NCBI RefSeq assembly: GCF_003627755.1
Contig: NZ_CP032694.1
Span: 673,501-737,500 of the forward strand
Origin: Rhizobium jaguaris
GTDB lineage: Bacteria; Pseudomonadota; Alphaproteobacteria; Rhizobiales; Rhizobiaceae
DNA length: 64,000 nt
Direction: 5' to 3'
Positions 27,943 through 37,695 of this stretch are shown piece after piece (the stretch's first letter is position 1; each line of letters starts with the position of its first letter). A program made the position numbers and the translations under genes. The notes beneath the pieces were generated by a model. The model was not told the origin of the DNA and searched no databases. It was given only the letters and a program-made list of their open reading frames with translations.

Positions 27943-29121
27943 ATGGAGCTTGACTATAATTCTCTTCTGCTGGCCCTGGGCGTTTCTGCATCCTGTCTCG
28001 CGGTGACGCTGGGTGGAAGCTGGTTTTCCCGCCGGCCGGAGACGTTCCTGCTGACCTGTTCCGCTGGCCTTGTACCGATCGTTGCAGGCATTTTCAGCTA
28101 TGGCGCCTATGTCGACAAGCCGCGGCTGACACTCGCCATCCTGACCTTCGTTCTGTTTTTTATCGGCTTTTCGACTATTTGGGCGGCGGGATACCAATTC
28201 CGCATGCGCCGGTTTTCCAAGACGCGCGTTGTGCTGGGAAGCCTGACCGGCATTGCGGCCTCTGTGCCGGCCATGCTTGCCGGTTATGATGGCCTCGCTT
28301 TCATCGGCGACAACTCGGTCGTCGCGGTGCTGCTACTGCTGACGGCGCGCGAATATTGGCTGAGCCGCCAGGAGGCACCCACGCCGCTCTACGGGATTAC
28401 CGCGCTTTATACGTTGACCGCCATCTCATTTGTGCTGTGTGCGGGAGTCCTGATCTGGAACGGCAGCCTCGTGCTCGGCCATGCGCCGGATAATTGGGCC
28501 GAGGATTTCAGTCTTGCCATCTGCATTGCCGGCATGACCGGCATCGGTGCCTTGTCGCTTGCGCTGCATCACTGGCGTCAGGCGGCGCATCACCGCCTTG
28601 AGGCGATCACCGATCAGCTGACCGGATTGCTCAACCGCCGCGCGCTCTTCGATCTCTATGGCCAACGCCCTTTCGGCCCGTCGATGGCAGTGGTCGTCTT
28701 CGACGTCGACCGCTTCAAGTCCGTCAACGACCAACATGGCCATGCCGCCGGCGACGTCGTGCTGAAGCTTTTTGCCCAGGAATTGTCGAGCGGTCTGCGG
28801 GCCTCCGACACCGTGGCCCGTCTTGGCGGCGAGGAATTCGCGCTTGTACTCGATAACGCTCTGCCGGGCCGGGCAGAGCAGATCGCCGAGCGGGTGCGCA
28901 CCGCTTTTGCTGCCCGCGAGGTCGCCGTGGAAGGTAAGTCTTTCACCTGCACGGTCAGCGCCGGCATCGCGCTCGGCACCGCCGAGGGCATCGGTTTCGA
29001 TGCCGTCCTCAGCACTGCCGACAAGGCGCTTTATGTGGCCAAGCGCAACGGCCGAAACCGTGTCGAAATTGCCGTCCATCTGCATGCCGTCCCGCCGGAC
29101 GTCTCCCGCACGGCATCTTGA
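27943..29121 (+). CDS. Membrane-bound diguanylate cyclase (GGDEF domain)
   Basis: 392 residues. The N-terminal half has about six hydrophobic segments (residues 5-200) and no recognisable sensor domain. The C-terminal GGDEF domain begins at ITDQLTGLLNRRALFDLY and has an intact active site, RLGGEEFALVL, with the Mg-binding FDVDRFKSVND. An inhibitory-site RxxD (RASD) lies five residues before the GGEEF motif, so product feedback is expected. It should make cyclic di-GMP. AAGGAAGAG precedes the ATG. It is monocistronic and the signal is unknown. Confidence 0.92.
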   Translation: MELDYNSLLLALGVSASCLAVTLGGSWFSRRPETFLLTCSAGLVPIVAGIFSYGAYVDKPRLTLAILTFVLFFIGFSTIWAAGYQFRMRRFSKTRVVLGSLTGIAASVPAMLAGYDGLAFIGDNSVVAVLLLLTAREYWLSRQEAPTPLYGITALYTLTAISFVLCAGVLIWNGSLVLGHAPDNWAEDFSLAICIAGMTGIGALSLALHHWRQAAHHRLEAITDQLTGLLNRRALFDLYGQRPFGPSMAVVVFDVDRFKSVNDQHGHAAGDVVLKLFAQELSSGLRASDTVARLGGEEFALVLDNALPGRAEQIAERVRTAFAAREVAVEGKSFTCTVSAGIALGTAEGIGFDAVLSTADKALYVAKRNGRNRVEIAVHLHAVPPDVSRTAS

Positions 29122-29128
29122 TGATTAG

Positions 29129-29608
29129 CTAAAAGAGAGCTCGGACGAAAGCGCAGGCGGCCAGCAGGGACGCCGCCGTGCGCACATGGTTCCATCTTGT
29201 CCACTCGCTGAGATAGGTGGTCCATAACTGGGCTGCCTCCGCAGTGCGGCCATCGATCTTATCCAGGGCATCGTTCAAAGGAACATTGAAGACGATCGTC
29301 GACAGGAAGGTGGTGACGATATAGAGCACCGCCCCGGCAATCATCAGGATACTGACGCCGCCCCGCCAATACACGATCGCCATCACCGCAATGAACACCG
29401 ACAGCGCGACAGTCAGAAGAAACACCACCATGAACGGCGAGCGCAGGATCGTCGTGTTGATCGACTGCATGGCAGCGATGCCCTGATCGGCGGGAAGCCT
29501 GGCGAAGGCCTGCATGATGAACGTTGAGAAGGCGAAAAAGATGCCGGCGATGAGACCGCTGCCGAGTGCGGCGGCGATGAGGGCGATATTTGTGATCGGG
29601 TAGGTCAT
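29129..29608 (-). CDS. DUF1772-family membrane protein (anthrone oxygenase-like)
   Basis: 159 residues with four predicted membrane helices (IALIAAALGSGLIAGIFFAF, then VVFLLTVALSVFIAVMAIV and others) and the DUF1772 motifs SINTTILRSPF and FNVPLNDAL. Some fungal and bacterial members act as anthrone oxygenases, but most are uncharacterised. Its start overlaps the stop of the NmrA-like gene (ATGA), so the two are co-transcribed. The divergent TetR gene probably controls both. Confidence 0.85.
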   Translation of the reverse strand: MTYPITNIALIAAALGSGLIAGIFFAFSTFIMQAFARLPADQGIAAMQSINTTILRSPFMVVFLLTVALSVFIAVMAIVYWRGGVSILMIAGAVLYIVTTFLSTIVFNVPLNDALDKIDGRTAEAAQLWTTYLSEWTRWNHVRTAASLLAACAFVRALF

Positions 29609-30435
29609 GGCTGCACACTCCAGATGCCGGTTGCGGCGGTTTCACGTACATAGTCGGAAAAATCCCGAGGCGGCCTCCCGAGGACCTGTCGAACGCCATC
29701 CATGACGTCTGAATTGCGGCCATCCAGAACCTGCGTAAAAAGCTCATGCAAAAGATCGGTCGTCTCTGGCGGCAGACCCGCTGCCGTCATCTCGGCGATG
29801 AAGGCATCTACCGGGACCGTCTCATACTCAATGGCCCGGCCGGAAGCCGCCGCGATCTCGGAAACGGCATCGCGAAACGTCAGGGAACGGGGTCCCGTCA
29901 GCTCATAGGTTTGATTGCGATGGTGAGGGTTGGTCAGAATCTCGACCGCCACGTCGGCAAGATCGTCGGCATCGACGAAGGGCTCAGGCACGTCGCCGAC
30001 CAGCAACGCCAGCTTTCCTTGGCGAAGCCCGTCCAGAAAGGCGCCTTCGCTGAAATTCTGGTTGAACCAACTGGCGCGGAGCACGGTGTAATCCACACCC
30101 ACCGCCTTCAGCCCGTTCTCGCTGAGGACGGCCCCATCCTCGCCACGGCCGGAGAGCAGCACGATGTGCCCGACACCCGCGTTAGCTGCCGTCTCCGCGA
30201 AGGCCGATATGGCTTCGGCTGCCCAGGCGACGGAAAGATCCGGCTGGAAGGTGACATAAGCGGCGGAAACGCCGGTCAACGCTGCGTGCCACGTACTGCT
30301 GTCCTGCCAATCGAAGCTGGGTGTGGTTGAGCGCGAAGCTGCGCGGCCATCGATGCCGCGATCTTTCAGACGCTTGGCGACACGGTTGCCGGTTTTTCCC
30401 AATCCGCCGATGATGGCGACTGTTGAAATACGCAT
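29605..30435 (-). CDS. NmrA/SDRa-type NAD(P)-binding oxidoreductase
   Basis: 276 residues of the atypical SDR group. The N-terminal VAIIGGLGKTGNRVAKRL binds the dinucleotide, with VGHIVLLSGRGEDGA and VLRASWFNQNFSEGAFLDGL further on. It has no classical YxxxK, as is normal for NmrA/QOR2-like members. GAGGAG precedes the ATG. It is the first gene of a two-gene operon with the DUF1772 membrane protein, divergent from a TetR gene. It may detoxify quinones or act as a redox sensor. The substrate is unknown. Confidence 0.85.
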   Translation of the reverse strand: MRISTVAIIGGLGKTGNRVAKRLKDRGIDGRAASRSTTPSFDWQDSSTWHAALTGVSAAYVTFQPDLSVAWAAEAISAFAETAANAGVGHIVLLSGRGEDGAVLSENGLKAVGVDYTVLRASWFNQNFSEGAFLDGLRQGKLALLVGDVPEPFVDADDLADVAVEILTNPHHRNQTYELTGPRSLTFRDAVSEIAAASGRAIEYETVPVDAFIAEMTAAGLPPETTDLLHELFTQVLDGRNSDVMDGVRQVLGRPPRDFSDYVRETAATGIWSVQP

Positions 30436-30453
30436 GTCAGGCTCCTCTCATCT

Positions 30454-30492
30454 GAAATGTGATAAATTCTCTCATTTGCGAAATGTGATAAA
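30454..30492. promoter_or_regulatory. Repeated operator-like motif between the NmrA-like and tetR genes
   Basis: GAAATGTGATAAA occurs twice in direct orientation (30454-30466 and 30480-30492), each followed by a TCTCT word, 26 bp apart. It lies in the 99-bp divergent promoter region, as expected for a TetR-type repressor binding cooperatively on one face of DNA. Confidence 0.6.
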
Positions 30493-30534
30493 CTCTCTTA
30501 TATCGTCTGTCAAGAATGATGGACGAGTGGTGGC

Positions 30535-31215
30535 ATGGTGCAGGAACCGTTTGTGAAACGCAGGCGCAGCAAGGACGAGGCGGGGACACCGCGCCGAATC
30601 CCGAGCCAGCAGCGCGGCCGCGAGCGCGTCGAGCGGATATTATCCGTTGCGATGGAGCTGATCGAAAAGAATGGCAGCGACGCATTGCGAATGGGCGAGA
30701 TCGTCGAAAAGGCCGGCGTATCCTTCGGTTCGCTCTACCAATACTTCCCCGACAAGACGGCGATCATCCGCGTCCTGGCCGAACGCTTCAACGAACAAGG
30801 GCGGCAATGTGTCGGAGACGAGCTGGCGGCGATAGCGAGTGCCGATGAGCTCCAGGCTGCCGTTGGTCGCATTGTCGATGGCTATTATGCGATGTTTCTC
30901 GACGAGCCCGTCATGCGCGATATCTGGCATGCGACGCAGGCGGACAAGCTTCTCCAGGAGATCGACGACGAAGATATGGAATGGCACTCCCAGGCTTTTC
31001 TCGCAGTGCTGCGCCGTCTGTGGCCGGAGCGCGATTGCGAAGAACTGGCGCGGATCGCACGATTGACCATGCAATTGGTCGCCGCTGCCGTCCGCTATGC
31101 GATTTCGATCGAGAAAGAGGAAGGCGACAAGGCGATCGCCCTTTTCAAGGCAATGCTGCCCGCCGATATCGGCGCTGTTGCAGAGAGGCTGTCGACGCCG
31201 CAACGAATGAAATAG
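30535..31215 (+). CDS. TetR-family transcriptional regulator
   Basis: 226 residues. The HTH is RVERILSVAMELIEKNGSDALRMGEIVEKAGVSFGSLYQYFPDKTAIIR, followed by a helical ligand domain with a TetR_C-type YYAMFLDEPVMRDIWHATQADK segment. A basic N-terminal arm is present (KRRRSKDEAG). It is divergent from the NmrA-like/DUF1772 pair and most likely represses it and itself through the repeated motif at 30454-30492. Confidence 0.88.
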   Translation: MVQEPFVKRRRSKDEAGTPRRIPSQQRGRERVERILSVAMELIEKNGSDALRMGEIVEKAGVSFGSLYQYFPDKTAIIRVLAERFNEQGRQCVGDELAAIASADELQAAVGRIVDGYYAMFLDEPVMRDIWHATQADKLLQEIDDEDMEWHSQAFLAVLRRLWPERDCEELARIARLTMQLVAAAVRYAISIEKEEGDKAIALFKAMLPADIGAVAERLSTPQRMK

Positions 31216-31318
31216 AAGCGCCGAAAAACGGGCGATACAAATCCCTTCGTCCGGCTGGAAACCCCGGCCACTTGCTGCTATTGCCGCAGGAATGTCCTAA
31301 GAGCGAAGGAGGCTCCGC

Positions 31319-32020
31319 ATGACCACCCAAATGACATTTTCCGATCGCGCCGTCATGGCCGAACTGGTGGCGAAGATGCTTTGGGAGATCAAGGCGGTGC
31401 ATTTCAGCGCCGATAAGCCCTATAAATTCGCCTCCGGCATGGCGAGCCCGGTCTATATCGATTGCCGCAAGCTGATTTCCTACCCGCGCATCCGCTCGAC
31501 GGTGATGGATTTCGCCGCCAGCATCGTTATGCGTGACGCCGGTTTCGAGCAGTTCGATTGCATCGCCGGCGGCGAGACGGCGGGCATTCCCTTCGCCGCT
31601 TTCCTCGCTGAGCGTCTCGATTTGCCGATGATCTACGTCCGCAAGCAGCCGAAGGGCCATGGCCGTAATGCGCAGATCGAGGGCCATATGCCAGATGGCG
31701 CCCGCGTGCTGGTCATCGAGGATCTGACGACGGCGGGCGGCAGCATGTTCACCTTCATCGACGCCGTTCGCGCCGCCGGCGGCATCGTCGAGCACGGCAT
31801 CGCGCTGTTTTACTACGACATCTTCCCGGAAGCGGAAGAACGGTTTGCCAACGGCAAGGTTCGGCTGCACCATATCGCCACCTGGCGCGACGTGCTTGCT
31901 GTCGCCAAGGCACAGAAGCTGTTCGACGATAAGACGCTCGGGGAAGTCGAGGCATTCCTCAATGCTCCGCTCGCCTGGTCCGGCCGGAACGGCGGCGTAT
32001 CGGAACTGGCAACAAAGTAA
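31319..32020 (+). CDS. pyrE: Orotate phosphoribosyltransferase
   Basis: 233 residues. It joins orotate to PRPP to give OMP in pyrimidine synthesis. The PRPP-binding loop is [14 protein letters not shown] (V-I-E-D-L-x-T-x-G-G). The catalytic loop region [14 protein letters not shown] and [20 protein letters not shown] at the N-terminus are diagnostic. A strong ribosome site (AAGGAGG) precedes the ATG. The fructokinase gene follows in the same direction 74 bp later. Confidence 0.95.
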   Translation: MTTQMTFSDRAVMAELVAKMLWEIKAVHFSADKPYKFASGMASPVYIDCRKLISYPRIRSTVMDFAASIVMRDAGFEQFDCIAGGETAGIPFAAFLAERLDLPMIYVRKQPKGHGRNAQIEGHMPDGARVLVIEDLTTAGGSMFTFIDAVRAAGGIVEHGIALFYYDIFPEAEERFANGKVRLHHIATWRDVLAVAKAQKLFDDKTLGEVEAFLNAPLAWSGRNGGVSELATK

Positions 32021-32094
32021 CGCTTTGCTTTTGCCGCAAAAATATCTAATCGATTTATGGAACTAGACCGACAGACGCTCTGCAGGAGGCCGGA

Positions 32095-33021
32095 ATGATA
32101 TTGTGCTGTGGCGAAGCTTTGATCGACATGCTGCCGCGGGATACGACGCTGGGCGAAAGGGCCTTTGCGCCCTATGCCGGCGGCGCGATCTTCAACACCG
32201 CGATCGCACTTGGCCGTCTCGGCGTGCCGACGGGCTTCTTCACCGGCCTTGCCGACGACATGATGGGCGATATCCTGCGTGAGACACTTTCGGCCGCCAA
32301 GGTCGATTTCAGCTATTGCGCCATTACGCCTCGCCCGTCGACGCTTGCCTTCGTCAAGCTCGTCAATGGCCAGGCGACCTATGCCTTCTACGATGAAGGC
32401 ACGGCTGGCCGAATGATCACTGAAGCCGATCTGCCCACACTTGGCGATGATTGCGAGGCGCTGCATTTCGGCGCGATCAGCCTGATTCCAGATCCCTGCG
32501 GCGCGACCTACGAAGCGCTGATGAAGCGCGAACACCAGAGCCGCGTTATTTCGCTCGATCCGAACATCCGTCCCGGGTTCATAAAGGACAAGGCAGCTCA
32601 TATGGCTCGCCTCAATCGGATGGTCTCTATGTCCGACATCCTGAAATTCTCCGATGAGGATCTGGAATGGTTCGGCATTGCCGGAAACCATGACGAACTC
32701 GCCGCTCACTGGCTGAACCAGGGCGCCAAGCTGGTCGTCATTACCAAGGGTGCGCAAGGCGCGATCGGTTACACGAAGTCGTTGAAGGTCACGGTCCCGA
32801 GCGAACGGGTCACCGTCGTCGACACCGTGGGGGCAGGTGACACGTTTGACGCCGGCATCCTGGCATCGCTGAAAATGAATGATCTGCTGACCAAGGCGCA
32901 GGTTGCCGGCCTCGACGAAAAGGCGCTGCGGGATGCACTGGCGCTCGGCGCGAAGGCTGCAGCCGTGACCGTTTCCCGCGCAGGCGCCAACCCGCCTTGG
33001 GCGCATGAGATCGGGCTTTAA
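32095..33021 (+). CDS. frk: Fructokinase, PfkB family
   Basis: 308 residues of the ribokinase/PfkB family. The N-terminal signature is CCGEALIDMLPR with YAGGAIFNTAIALGRLG, and the C-terminal active site is DTVGAGDTFDAGILASL with the catalytic Asp. It phosphorylates fructose to fructose-6-phosphate, the next step after Frc uptake. The phosphoglucose isomerase gene lies convergently 360 bp away, so sugar uptake, phosphorylation and isomerisation are clustered. AGGAGG precedes the ATG. Confidence 0.85.
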   Translation: MILCCGEALIDMLPRDTTLGERAFAPYAGGAIFNTAIALGRLGVPTGFFTGLADDMMGDILRETLSAAKVDFSYCAITPRPSTLAFVKLVNGQATYAFYDEGTAGRMITEADLPTLGDDCEALHFGAISLIPDPCGATYEALMKREHQSRVISLDPNIRPGFIKDKAAHMARLNRMVSMSDILKFSDEDLEWFGIAGNHDELAAHWLNQGAKLVVITKGAQGAIGYTKSLKVTVPSERVTVVDTVGAGDTFDAGILASLKMNDLLTKAQVAGLDEKALRDALALGAKAAAVTVSRAGANPPWAHEIGL

Positions 33022-33328
33022 GAGGTCCTATCCCGCCCCTGGCGGGCGGGAAAGCAATTTCTTAGGGTTAGGCGAGGGCTTGTCCCTCGTCTAATTCTTA
33101 GAAATTGCTAGGGCGGGGGTAGGCAGGGGCGTGACCAATTTCCAGCGGATCAGCGCAAGAAACGGCCCCCCCGCTCTCGCAATTTCAATGACTTAGAAAT
33201 TGCGAGAAGCTTTTGAATATGCAGAGCTTCCCGTATCGCAATTCCTAAACCAGTGAAATTGCTTTCTCGCCCGCCAAGGGCGAGATAACCCTCGGGTTTG
33301 CCGCACTTTCGCGCCAAGTCCCATCACC
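33022..33328. repeat. Mosaic of palindromic repeats between frk and pgi
   Basis: This 307-bp stretch has no gene. It holds several nested inverted repeats, such as CCCGCC/GGCGGG at 33031-33052, repeated GAAATTGC/GCAATTTC words (33070-33250) and CTCGCCC/GGGCGAG at 33267-33285. It looks like a rhizobial mosaic element between convergent genes. Confidence 0.6.
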
Positions 33329-33359
33329 AAAAAGCCCCGCCTGATGCAACAGACGGGGC
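33329..33359 (-). terminator. Intrinsic terminator of pgi
   Basis: Read on the minus strand, GCCCCG (33359-33354) pairs with CGGGGC (33339-33334), followed by a run of five T's. It lies 25 bases after the pgi stop. Confidence 0.75.
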
Positions 33360-33383
33360 CATCTTATTTTTGGTCGAAGAGAC

Positions 33384-35009
33384 TTACTTCGCGCGACTTG
33401 CCAGCGCAGCCACCAGGCCCTGCGTCGAGGAATCGTGGCCGGCAGCACTTTCCTTGCCTTCGATCACCGGCAGCAGGCCGGTTGCCAGTTCCTTGCCGAG
33501 CTCGACGCCCCACTGGTCGAAGGAATTGATGCGGAACAGTACGCCCTCGACGAAGACGCGGTGCTCGTAAAGCGCGATCAGGCGGCCGAGCGCAAAGGGC
33601 GTCAGCTTATCGTAGACGAAAGTGATCGACGGACGGTTGCCGGTGAAGACGCGATGCGGTGCGATGAAATCGGCCTTCTTGTCGTCCATGCCCTTGGCAG
33701 TGAGCTGAGCCTTGGCTTCTGCGAAGGTGCGGCCCTTCATCAGGGCTTCCGACTGCGCCACGCAGTTGGCCATCAGCAACTGGTGCTGATGACGTAGGTC
33801 GGGCTCGAAGGCATTGGCGGCGATCATGAATTCGGCCGGGATGATGCTCGTGCCCTGGTGGATCAATTGGTAGAAGGCATGCTGACCGTTGGTGCCGGGC
33901 TCGCCCCAGGCGACCGGGCCGGAATTACCCTCGACCGGCGTGCCGTCGATGGTAACGCCCTTGCCGTTCGATTCCATGTCGAGCTGCTGCAGATAGGCCG
34001 GGAAGCGTGACAGGCGCTGGTCGTAGGGCAGAATGGCGCGGGTTGCGTAACCCAGCACGTTGCGATGATAGAAGCCGATGAGGCCGAGCAGCATCGGCAG
34101 GTTTTCCTTGAACGGCGCCTTGCGGAAATGATTGTCCATCGCATGCGCGCCGTCGAGGAACTTGCCGAAATTCTCAGGACCGACGGCGATCATCAGCGGC
34201 AGGCCGATGGCCGACCAGATCGAGTAGCGGCCGCCGACCCAGTCCCAAAAGCCGAAGACGCGCTCGCTGTCGATGCCGAAGGCGGCGACTTTGTCGAGTG
34301 CCGTCGAGACAGCGGCGAAATGATGCCGAACGGCAGCTTCGCCGAGCGCCTTGGCGATGAAGTTGCGCGCCGTCTGGGCGTTGGTCATCGTCTCGATGGT
34401 GGTGAAGGTCTTGGACGCGACGATGAACAGCGTCGTTTCCGGCGAGACGAGCTTGAGGATATCGGCGATATGGGCGCCGTCGATGTTGGAGACGAAATGC
34501 GCACGCGGGCCGTCATGGAAGGGGGCAAGCGCCAGTGTCGCCATGACCGGGCCGAGGTCGGAGCCGCCGATGCCGATATTGATGACGTCGGTGATCGCCT
34601 TGCCGGTCGCGCCTTTCAGCACGCCTGAGCGAATGCCGTCGGCAAACTTGCCCATGGCCGCAAGCACGCCGTTGACATCGGGCATCACATCCTTGCCGTC
34701 GACGAGGACGGGCGTGTTGGAACGGTTGCGCAGCGCTGTGTGCAGAACGGCGCGGTTTTCGGTGAAGTTGATGGCTACGCCCGAGAACATCTCGTCGCGC
34801 TTGGCGGCGATGCCACCTTCGGTGGCGAGCTTCTCGAGAAGCGCGAAGATCTCGTCGTTCACGGCGGTCTTGGAATAGTCCATCAGCAGATCGTCGAGCG
34901 AAGCGCTGAAGCGGGAAAAACGTTTGGAGTCGGCGGCGAAGGCGGCGCGGATATCGGTGGCCTTGGTGGCCGCTGCGGTGCTCTTCAGTTGTTCGACGAG
35001 GGCGTTCAT
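33384..35009 (-). CDS. pgi: Glucose-6-phosphate isomerase
   Basis: 541 residues from the ATG at 35009 (AAGGAG upstream). It interconverts glucose-6-phosphate and fructose-6-phosphate in the cytoplasm. Motifs: [31 protein letters not shown], the PGI signature [14 protein letters not shown], and late GVELGKELA. It is of the long form typical of rhizobia and gamma-proteobacteria. It is convergent with the fructokinase gene and carries its own terminator. It is separated from the acyl-CoA ligase gene by a terminator. Confidence 0.95.
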   Translation of the reverse strand: MNALVEQLKSTAAATKATDIRAAFAADSKRFSRFSASLDDLLMDYSKTAVNDEIFALLEKLATEGGIAAKRDEMFSGVAINFTENRAVLHTALRNRSNTPVLVDGKDVMPDVNGVLAAMGKFADGIRSGVLKGATGKAITDVINIGIGGSDLGPVMATLALAPFHDGPRAHFVSNIDGAHIADILKLVSPETTLFIVASKTFTTIETMTNAQTARNFIAKALGEAAVRHHFAAVSTALDKVAAFGIDSERVFGFWDWVGGRYSIWSAIGLPLMIAVGPENFGKFLDGAHAMDNHFRKAPFKENLPMLLGLIGFYHRNVLGYATRAILPYDQRLSRFPAYLQQLDMESNGKGVTIDGTPVEGNSGPVAWGEPGTNGQHAFYQLIHQGTSIIPAEFMIAANAFEPDLRHQHQLLMANCVAQSEALMKGRTFAEAKAQLTAKGMDDKKADFIAPHRVFTGNRPSITFVYDKLTPFALGRLIALYEHRVFVEGVLFRINSFDQWGVELGKELATGLLPVIEGKESAAGHDSSTQGLVAALASRAK

Positions 35010-35127
35010 GGGGGGCTCCTTGCGGTTCGCGCCACTGGCCGTCTGGCGAGGGCAGGGCACTCTGAGTTGGTCGCGGAAACTATTCGCTTTGTAAGGGGTA
35101 AATCAAGTTCGCGCACCGGTAAAAGCG

Positions 35128-35161
35128 AAAAAAGCCGCTCGCGGTTAAAGGCGAGCGGCTT
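35128..35161 (-). terminator. Intrinsic terminator of the acyl-CoA ligase gene
   Basis: An 11-bp perfect stem (35132-35142/35151-35161) with an eight-base loop is followed, on the minus strand, by a T-rich tail (35131-35128 and beyond). It lies about 20 bases after the ligase stop. Confidence 0.8.
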
Positions 35162-35182
35162 ACCGAATGACATAAAATTATG

Positions 35183-36880
35183 TCAGCCACGCAATTCCTT
35201 TCGCAGGATCTTGCCGACATTCGATTTCGGCAGTTCCGTGCGGAATTCAATGAAGCGCGGCCGCTTGTAATTGGTGAGGTTTGCGGTGCAATGCGCCTTG
35301 ACCTCCGCCTCGGTCAGCGCCTGGTCTTTCTTGACGATGAAAAGCTTGACGGCCTCGCCGGAATGCACGTCCGGTACGCCGATTGCCGCAGCTTCGAGAA
35401 TACCCGGATGCGTGGCGGCAACTTCCTCGATCTCATTCGGATAGACGTTGAAGCCGGAGACCAGGATCATGTCCTTCTTGCGGTCGACGATCTTGGTGTA
35501 GCCGCGCTCGTTCATGAATCCCATATCGCCGCTTCGGAAGAAGCCGTCCGCAGTCATCACCTTGGCGGTCTCTGCCGGTTGCTTCCAATAGCCGGCCATG
35601 ACTTGCGGCCCGCGAATGCAGATTTCGCCGACCTCGCCGAGCGGCAGCGAATTGCCATCCTCGTCGCGAATGTCGAAATCGGTCCCCGTGATCGGCAGAC
35701 CGATCGTGCCGGTGAAGTCCGGACTGTCGAAGCGGTTGGCGCTGGCGACCGGCGAGGTTTCCGAAAGGCCATAGCCCTCAGTGATCCAAGAACCTGTCAT
35801 CTTCTGCCAGCGTTCGGCGACCGGCCGCTGCACGGCCATGCCACCAGCCAGCGTCCAGGTCCCCGACAGGTCGAGCTTGGCGAATTCCACGTTGTTCATC
35901 AGCGCGTTGAACAGCGTGTTGAGGCCGGGAAACAGGTCGAATTTGTATTTGCCAAGCTCTTTGACGAAGGCCGGAATGTCGCGCGGATTGGCGATCAACA
36001 CGTTATGTCCGCCGAGCGACATGCCCATCAGCGAATTCACCGTCAGCGCGAAAATGTGGTAGAGCGGCAGTGCGCAGACAAAGGTCAGTGTTTCGGGCCG
36101 CGTCTTGTTGCTGTAAGCGGCTGATAACCACAGCAACAACTGCAATTGATTGGCAAGCAGGTTGGCATGGGTCAGGATTGCGCCCTTGGCAATGCCGGTC
36201 GTGCCGCCGGTATATTGCAGGAAAGCGATGTCGCTGCTGGTAAGATCGGCAGGCTTCAGCGGCAGCCTTGCTCCTTCGTCGAGTACGGCCATGAACCTGC
36301 GATGACCGGGAATGGACCAGGCCGGTACCAGCTTCTTCACTTTGCGGACGATGAAATTGACGATATGGCCCTTCAGCCCCAGCATCTCGCCGAGCGAGGT
36401 GACGATGACGTGGCGCACATCGGTATGCGCCAGCACCTGCTCGACCGTGTGCGCGAAGTTTTCGAGCACGAAGATCGCCTTGGCACCGCAATCGCGCAAC
36501 TGGTGTTCAAGTTCGCGGGGGGTGTAAAGCGGGTTGACGTTGACGACGACGAATCCGGCGCGAAGGATGCCGTAAACGGCGATCGGGTTCTGCAGCACAT
36601 TCGGCATCATGACGGCGACGCGGTCGCCCTTTTTCAGACCGAGACTCTGCAACCAGGCACCGATCTTGCGCGTTTGCGTGTCGAGGTCGCGATAGGTGAT
36701 CGATTTGCCCATGCTGGTGAAAGCGAGCCGATCCGCATAGCGCGCGCAACTTTCCTCCAGCAGTTCGGCAAGCGATGCGTGCTCCAACGGCGGCAACTCG
36801 GCCGGCACGGTGTCCGGGTAGGACGCGAGCCAGATCTTATTGATCGCCGGTCCATCCGAAGGAGCGGAAACTGAATTCAT
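35183..36880 (-). CDS. fadD: Long-chain fatty acid-CoA ligase (FadD-like)
   Basis: 565 residues of the AMP-forming adenylating superfamily. Motifs: YTGGTTGIAKGAILTHANL (P-loop A3), YGLSETSPV (A5), RSGDMGFMNERGYTKIVDRKKDMI (A7/A8) and LPKSNVGKILRKEL with the catalytic Lys (A10). It activates fatty acids with ATP and CoA for beta-oxidation or lipid synthesis. Length and wording fit FadD. A TTGACGT-type palindrome at 37039-37054 in its upstream region suggests control by a fatty-acid or branched-chain regulator. It stands alone between a terminator and a 360-bp leader. Confidence 0.88.
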   Translation of the reverse strand: MNSVSAPSDGPAINKIWLASYPDTVPAELPPLEHASLAELLEESCARYADRLAFTSMGKSITYRDLDTQTRKIGAWLQSLGLKKGDRVAVMMPNVLQNPIAVYGILRAGFVVVNVNPLYTPRELEHQLRDCGAKAIFVLENFAHTVEQVLAHTDVRHVIVTSLGEMLGLKGHIVNFIVRKVKKLVPAWSIPGHRRFMAVLDEGARLPLKPADLTSSDIAFLQYTGGTTGIAKGAILTHANLLANQLQLLLWLSAAYSNKTRPETLTFVCALPLYHIFALTVNSLMGMSLGGHNVLIANPRDIPAFVKELGKYKFDLFPGLNTLFNALMNNVEFAKLDLSGTWTLAGGMAVQRPVAERWQKMTGSWITEGYGLSETSPVASANRFDSPDFTGTIGLPITGTDFDIRDEDGNSLPLGEVGEICIRGPQVMAGYWKQPAETAKVMTADGFFRSGDMGFMNERGYTKIVDRKKDMILVSGFNVYPNEIEEVAATHPGILEAAAIGVPDVHSGEAVKLFIVKKDQALTEAEVKAHCTANLTNYKRPRFIEFRTELPKSNVGKILRKELRG

Positions 36881-37241
36881 GCGTACTTCCTCCTTGACGC
36901 ATCATCCCGCTCAGCCTTCGCCGAGCGGCGGCTTTGTAGCGTGGCACTGCTTGTCGGAAAAGTCTCCAGCTTTTCGATAGCACTGCCGCTTTACCCTCAC
37001 CTAAAGACTTAGAGCAGCAACAAAAAGCTATACTAACTTTGACGTAAACGTCAATAAACCCCGGGCGTTAACCAATTTTTAATAAGTGTGAAAAAAGTGC
37101 TGGAACTTTTGCCGAGACAGCGCGTTAATAGGGCCGTGAGGCGAGAACCCACCGGAGCATCGTGCTGCCCCCCGTAAACGCTTAAGGCGGATCGGACGCT
37201 CCAAAAGTTTATGTGAAGCGTATCCAAGAGGAGGTGCGCAC
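36881..37241. other. Non-coding stretch between fadD and the PRC-barrel gene
   Basis: 361 bp without a convincing gene. It holds the divergent promoters of fadD and the PRC-barrel gene, an operator-like palindrome (37039-37054) and an AT-rich tract (37055-37100). I see no RNA gene in it. Confidence 0.5.
37039..37054. promoter_or_regulatory. Operator-like palindrome upstream of fadD
   Basis: TTGACGTAAACGTCAA is a perfect 16-bp palindrome. It resembles the binding sites of LiuR/MerR-type and related regulators of fatty-acid and branched-chain degradation. The same core recurs at 61819-61834 before the nitronate monooxygenase gene. The regulator itself is not in this window. Confidence 0.6.
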
Positions 37242-37637
37242 ATGCATAAAGAGAGTGCCGATACGATGAGCCGCGATCTTTATATCAAGGACATGTCGAT
37301 GCTGGTTGCTTGCGATCGGGTCGAGGGGTCGAAGGTCTTTGGATCCGACGGCAAACAGATCGGTCATATCGAGCGCCTGATGATGGAAAAAAGCGATGGA
37401 CGTATCGCTTTCATCATCTTGAGCTTCGGCGGCTTTTTCGGCATCGGCCAGGATCACTACCGGCTGCCGTGGGAAAAGCTGCGCTATGACGCCCGCATTG
37501 ACGGCTACCGTATCAATATGACCAAAAACGACGTCGAAAAGGCTTGTCGTTTCGCCAGCAAGGACGATACCCTCGTCCATAAGGATCATGGCCATAAGAG
37601 CCACGACTATTTCGGCGTGCCGCCCTACTGGATGTAG
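37242..37637 (+). CDS. PRC-barrel domain protein
   Basis: 131 residues. The PRC-barrel part is VEGSKVFGSDGKQIGHIERLMMEKSDGRIAFIILS and FFGIGQDHYRLPWEKLRYD, a small beta-barrel found in photosynthetic reaction centres and RNA-processing or stress proteins. The C-terminus is His/Lys/Asp-rich (HKDHGHKSHDYFG). AGGAGGT gives a strong start at 37242. It is a monocistronic gene with its own terminator. Rhizobial relatives are often stress-induced, but the function is unknown. Confidence 0.85.
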   Translation: MHKESADTMSRDLYIKDMSMLVACDRVEGSKVFGSDGKQIGHIERLMMEKSDGRIAFIILSFGGFFGIGQDHYRLPWEKLRYDARIDGYRINMTKNDVEKACRFASKDDTLVHKDHGHKSHDYFGVPPYWM

Positions 37638-37661
37638 GCACACAAATAGTCATGCCGGACT

Positions 37662-37683
37662 GCCCCGCCTTCGCGGGGCTTTG
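37662..37683 (+). terminator. Intrinsic terminator after the PRC-barrel gene
   Basis: GCCCCGC (37662-37668) and GCGGGGC (37673-37679) form a tight stem with a four-base loop followed by TTT. It may also serve the convergent VOC gene. Confidence 0.7.
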
Positions 37684-37695
37684 GTTCTGCGGCTT

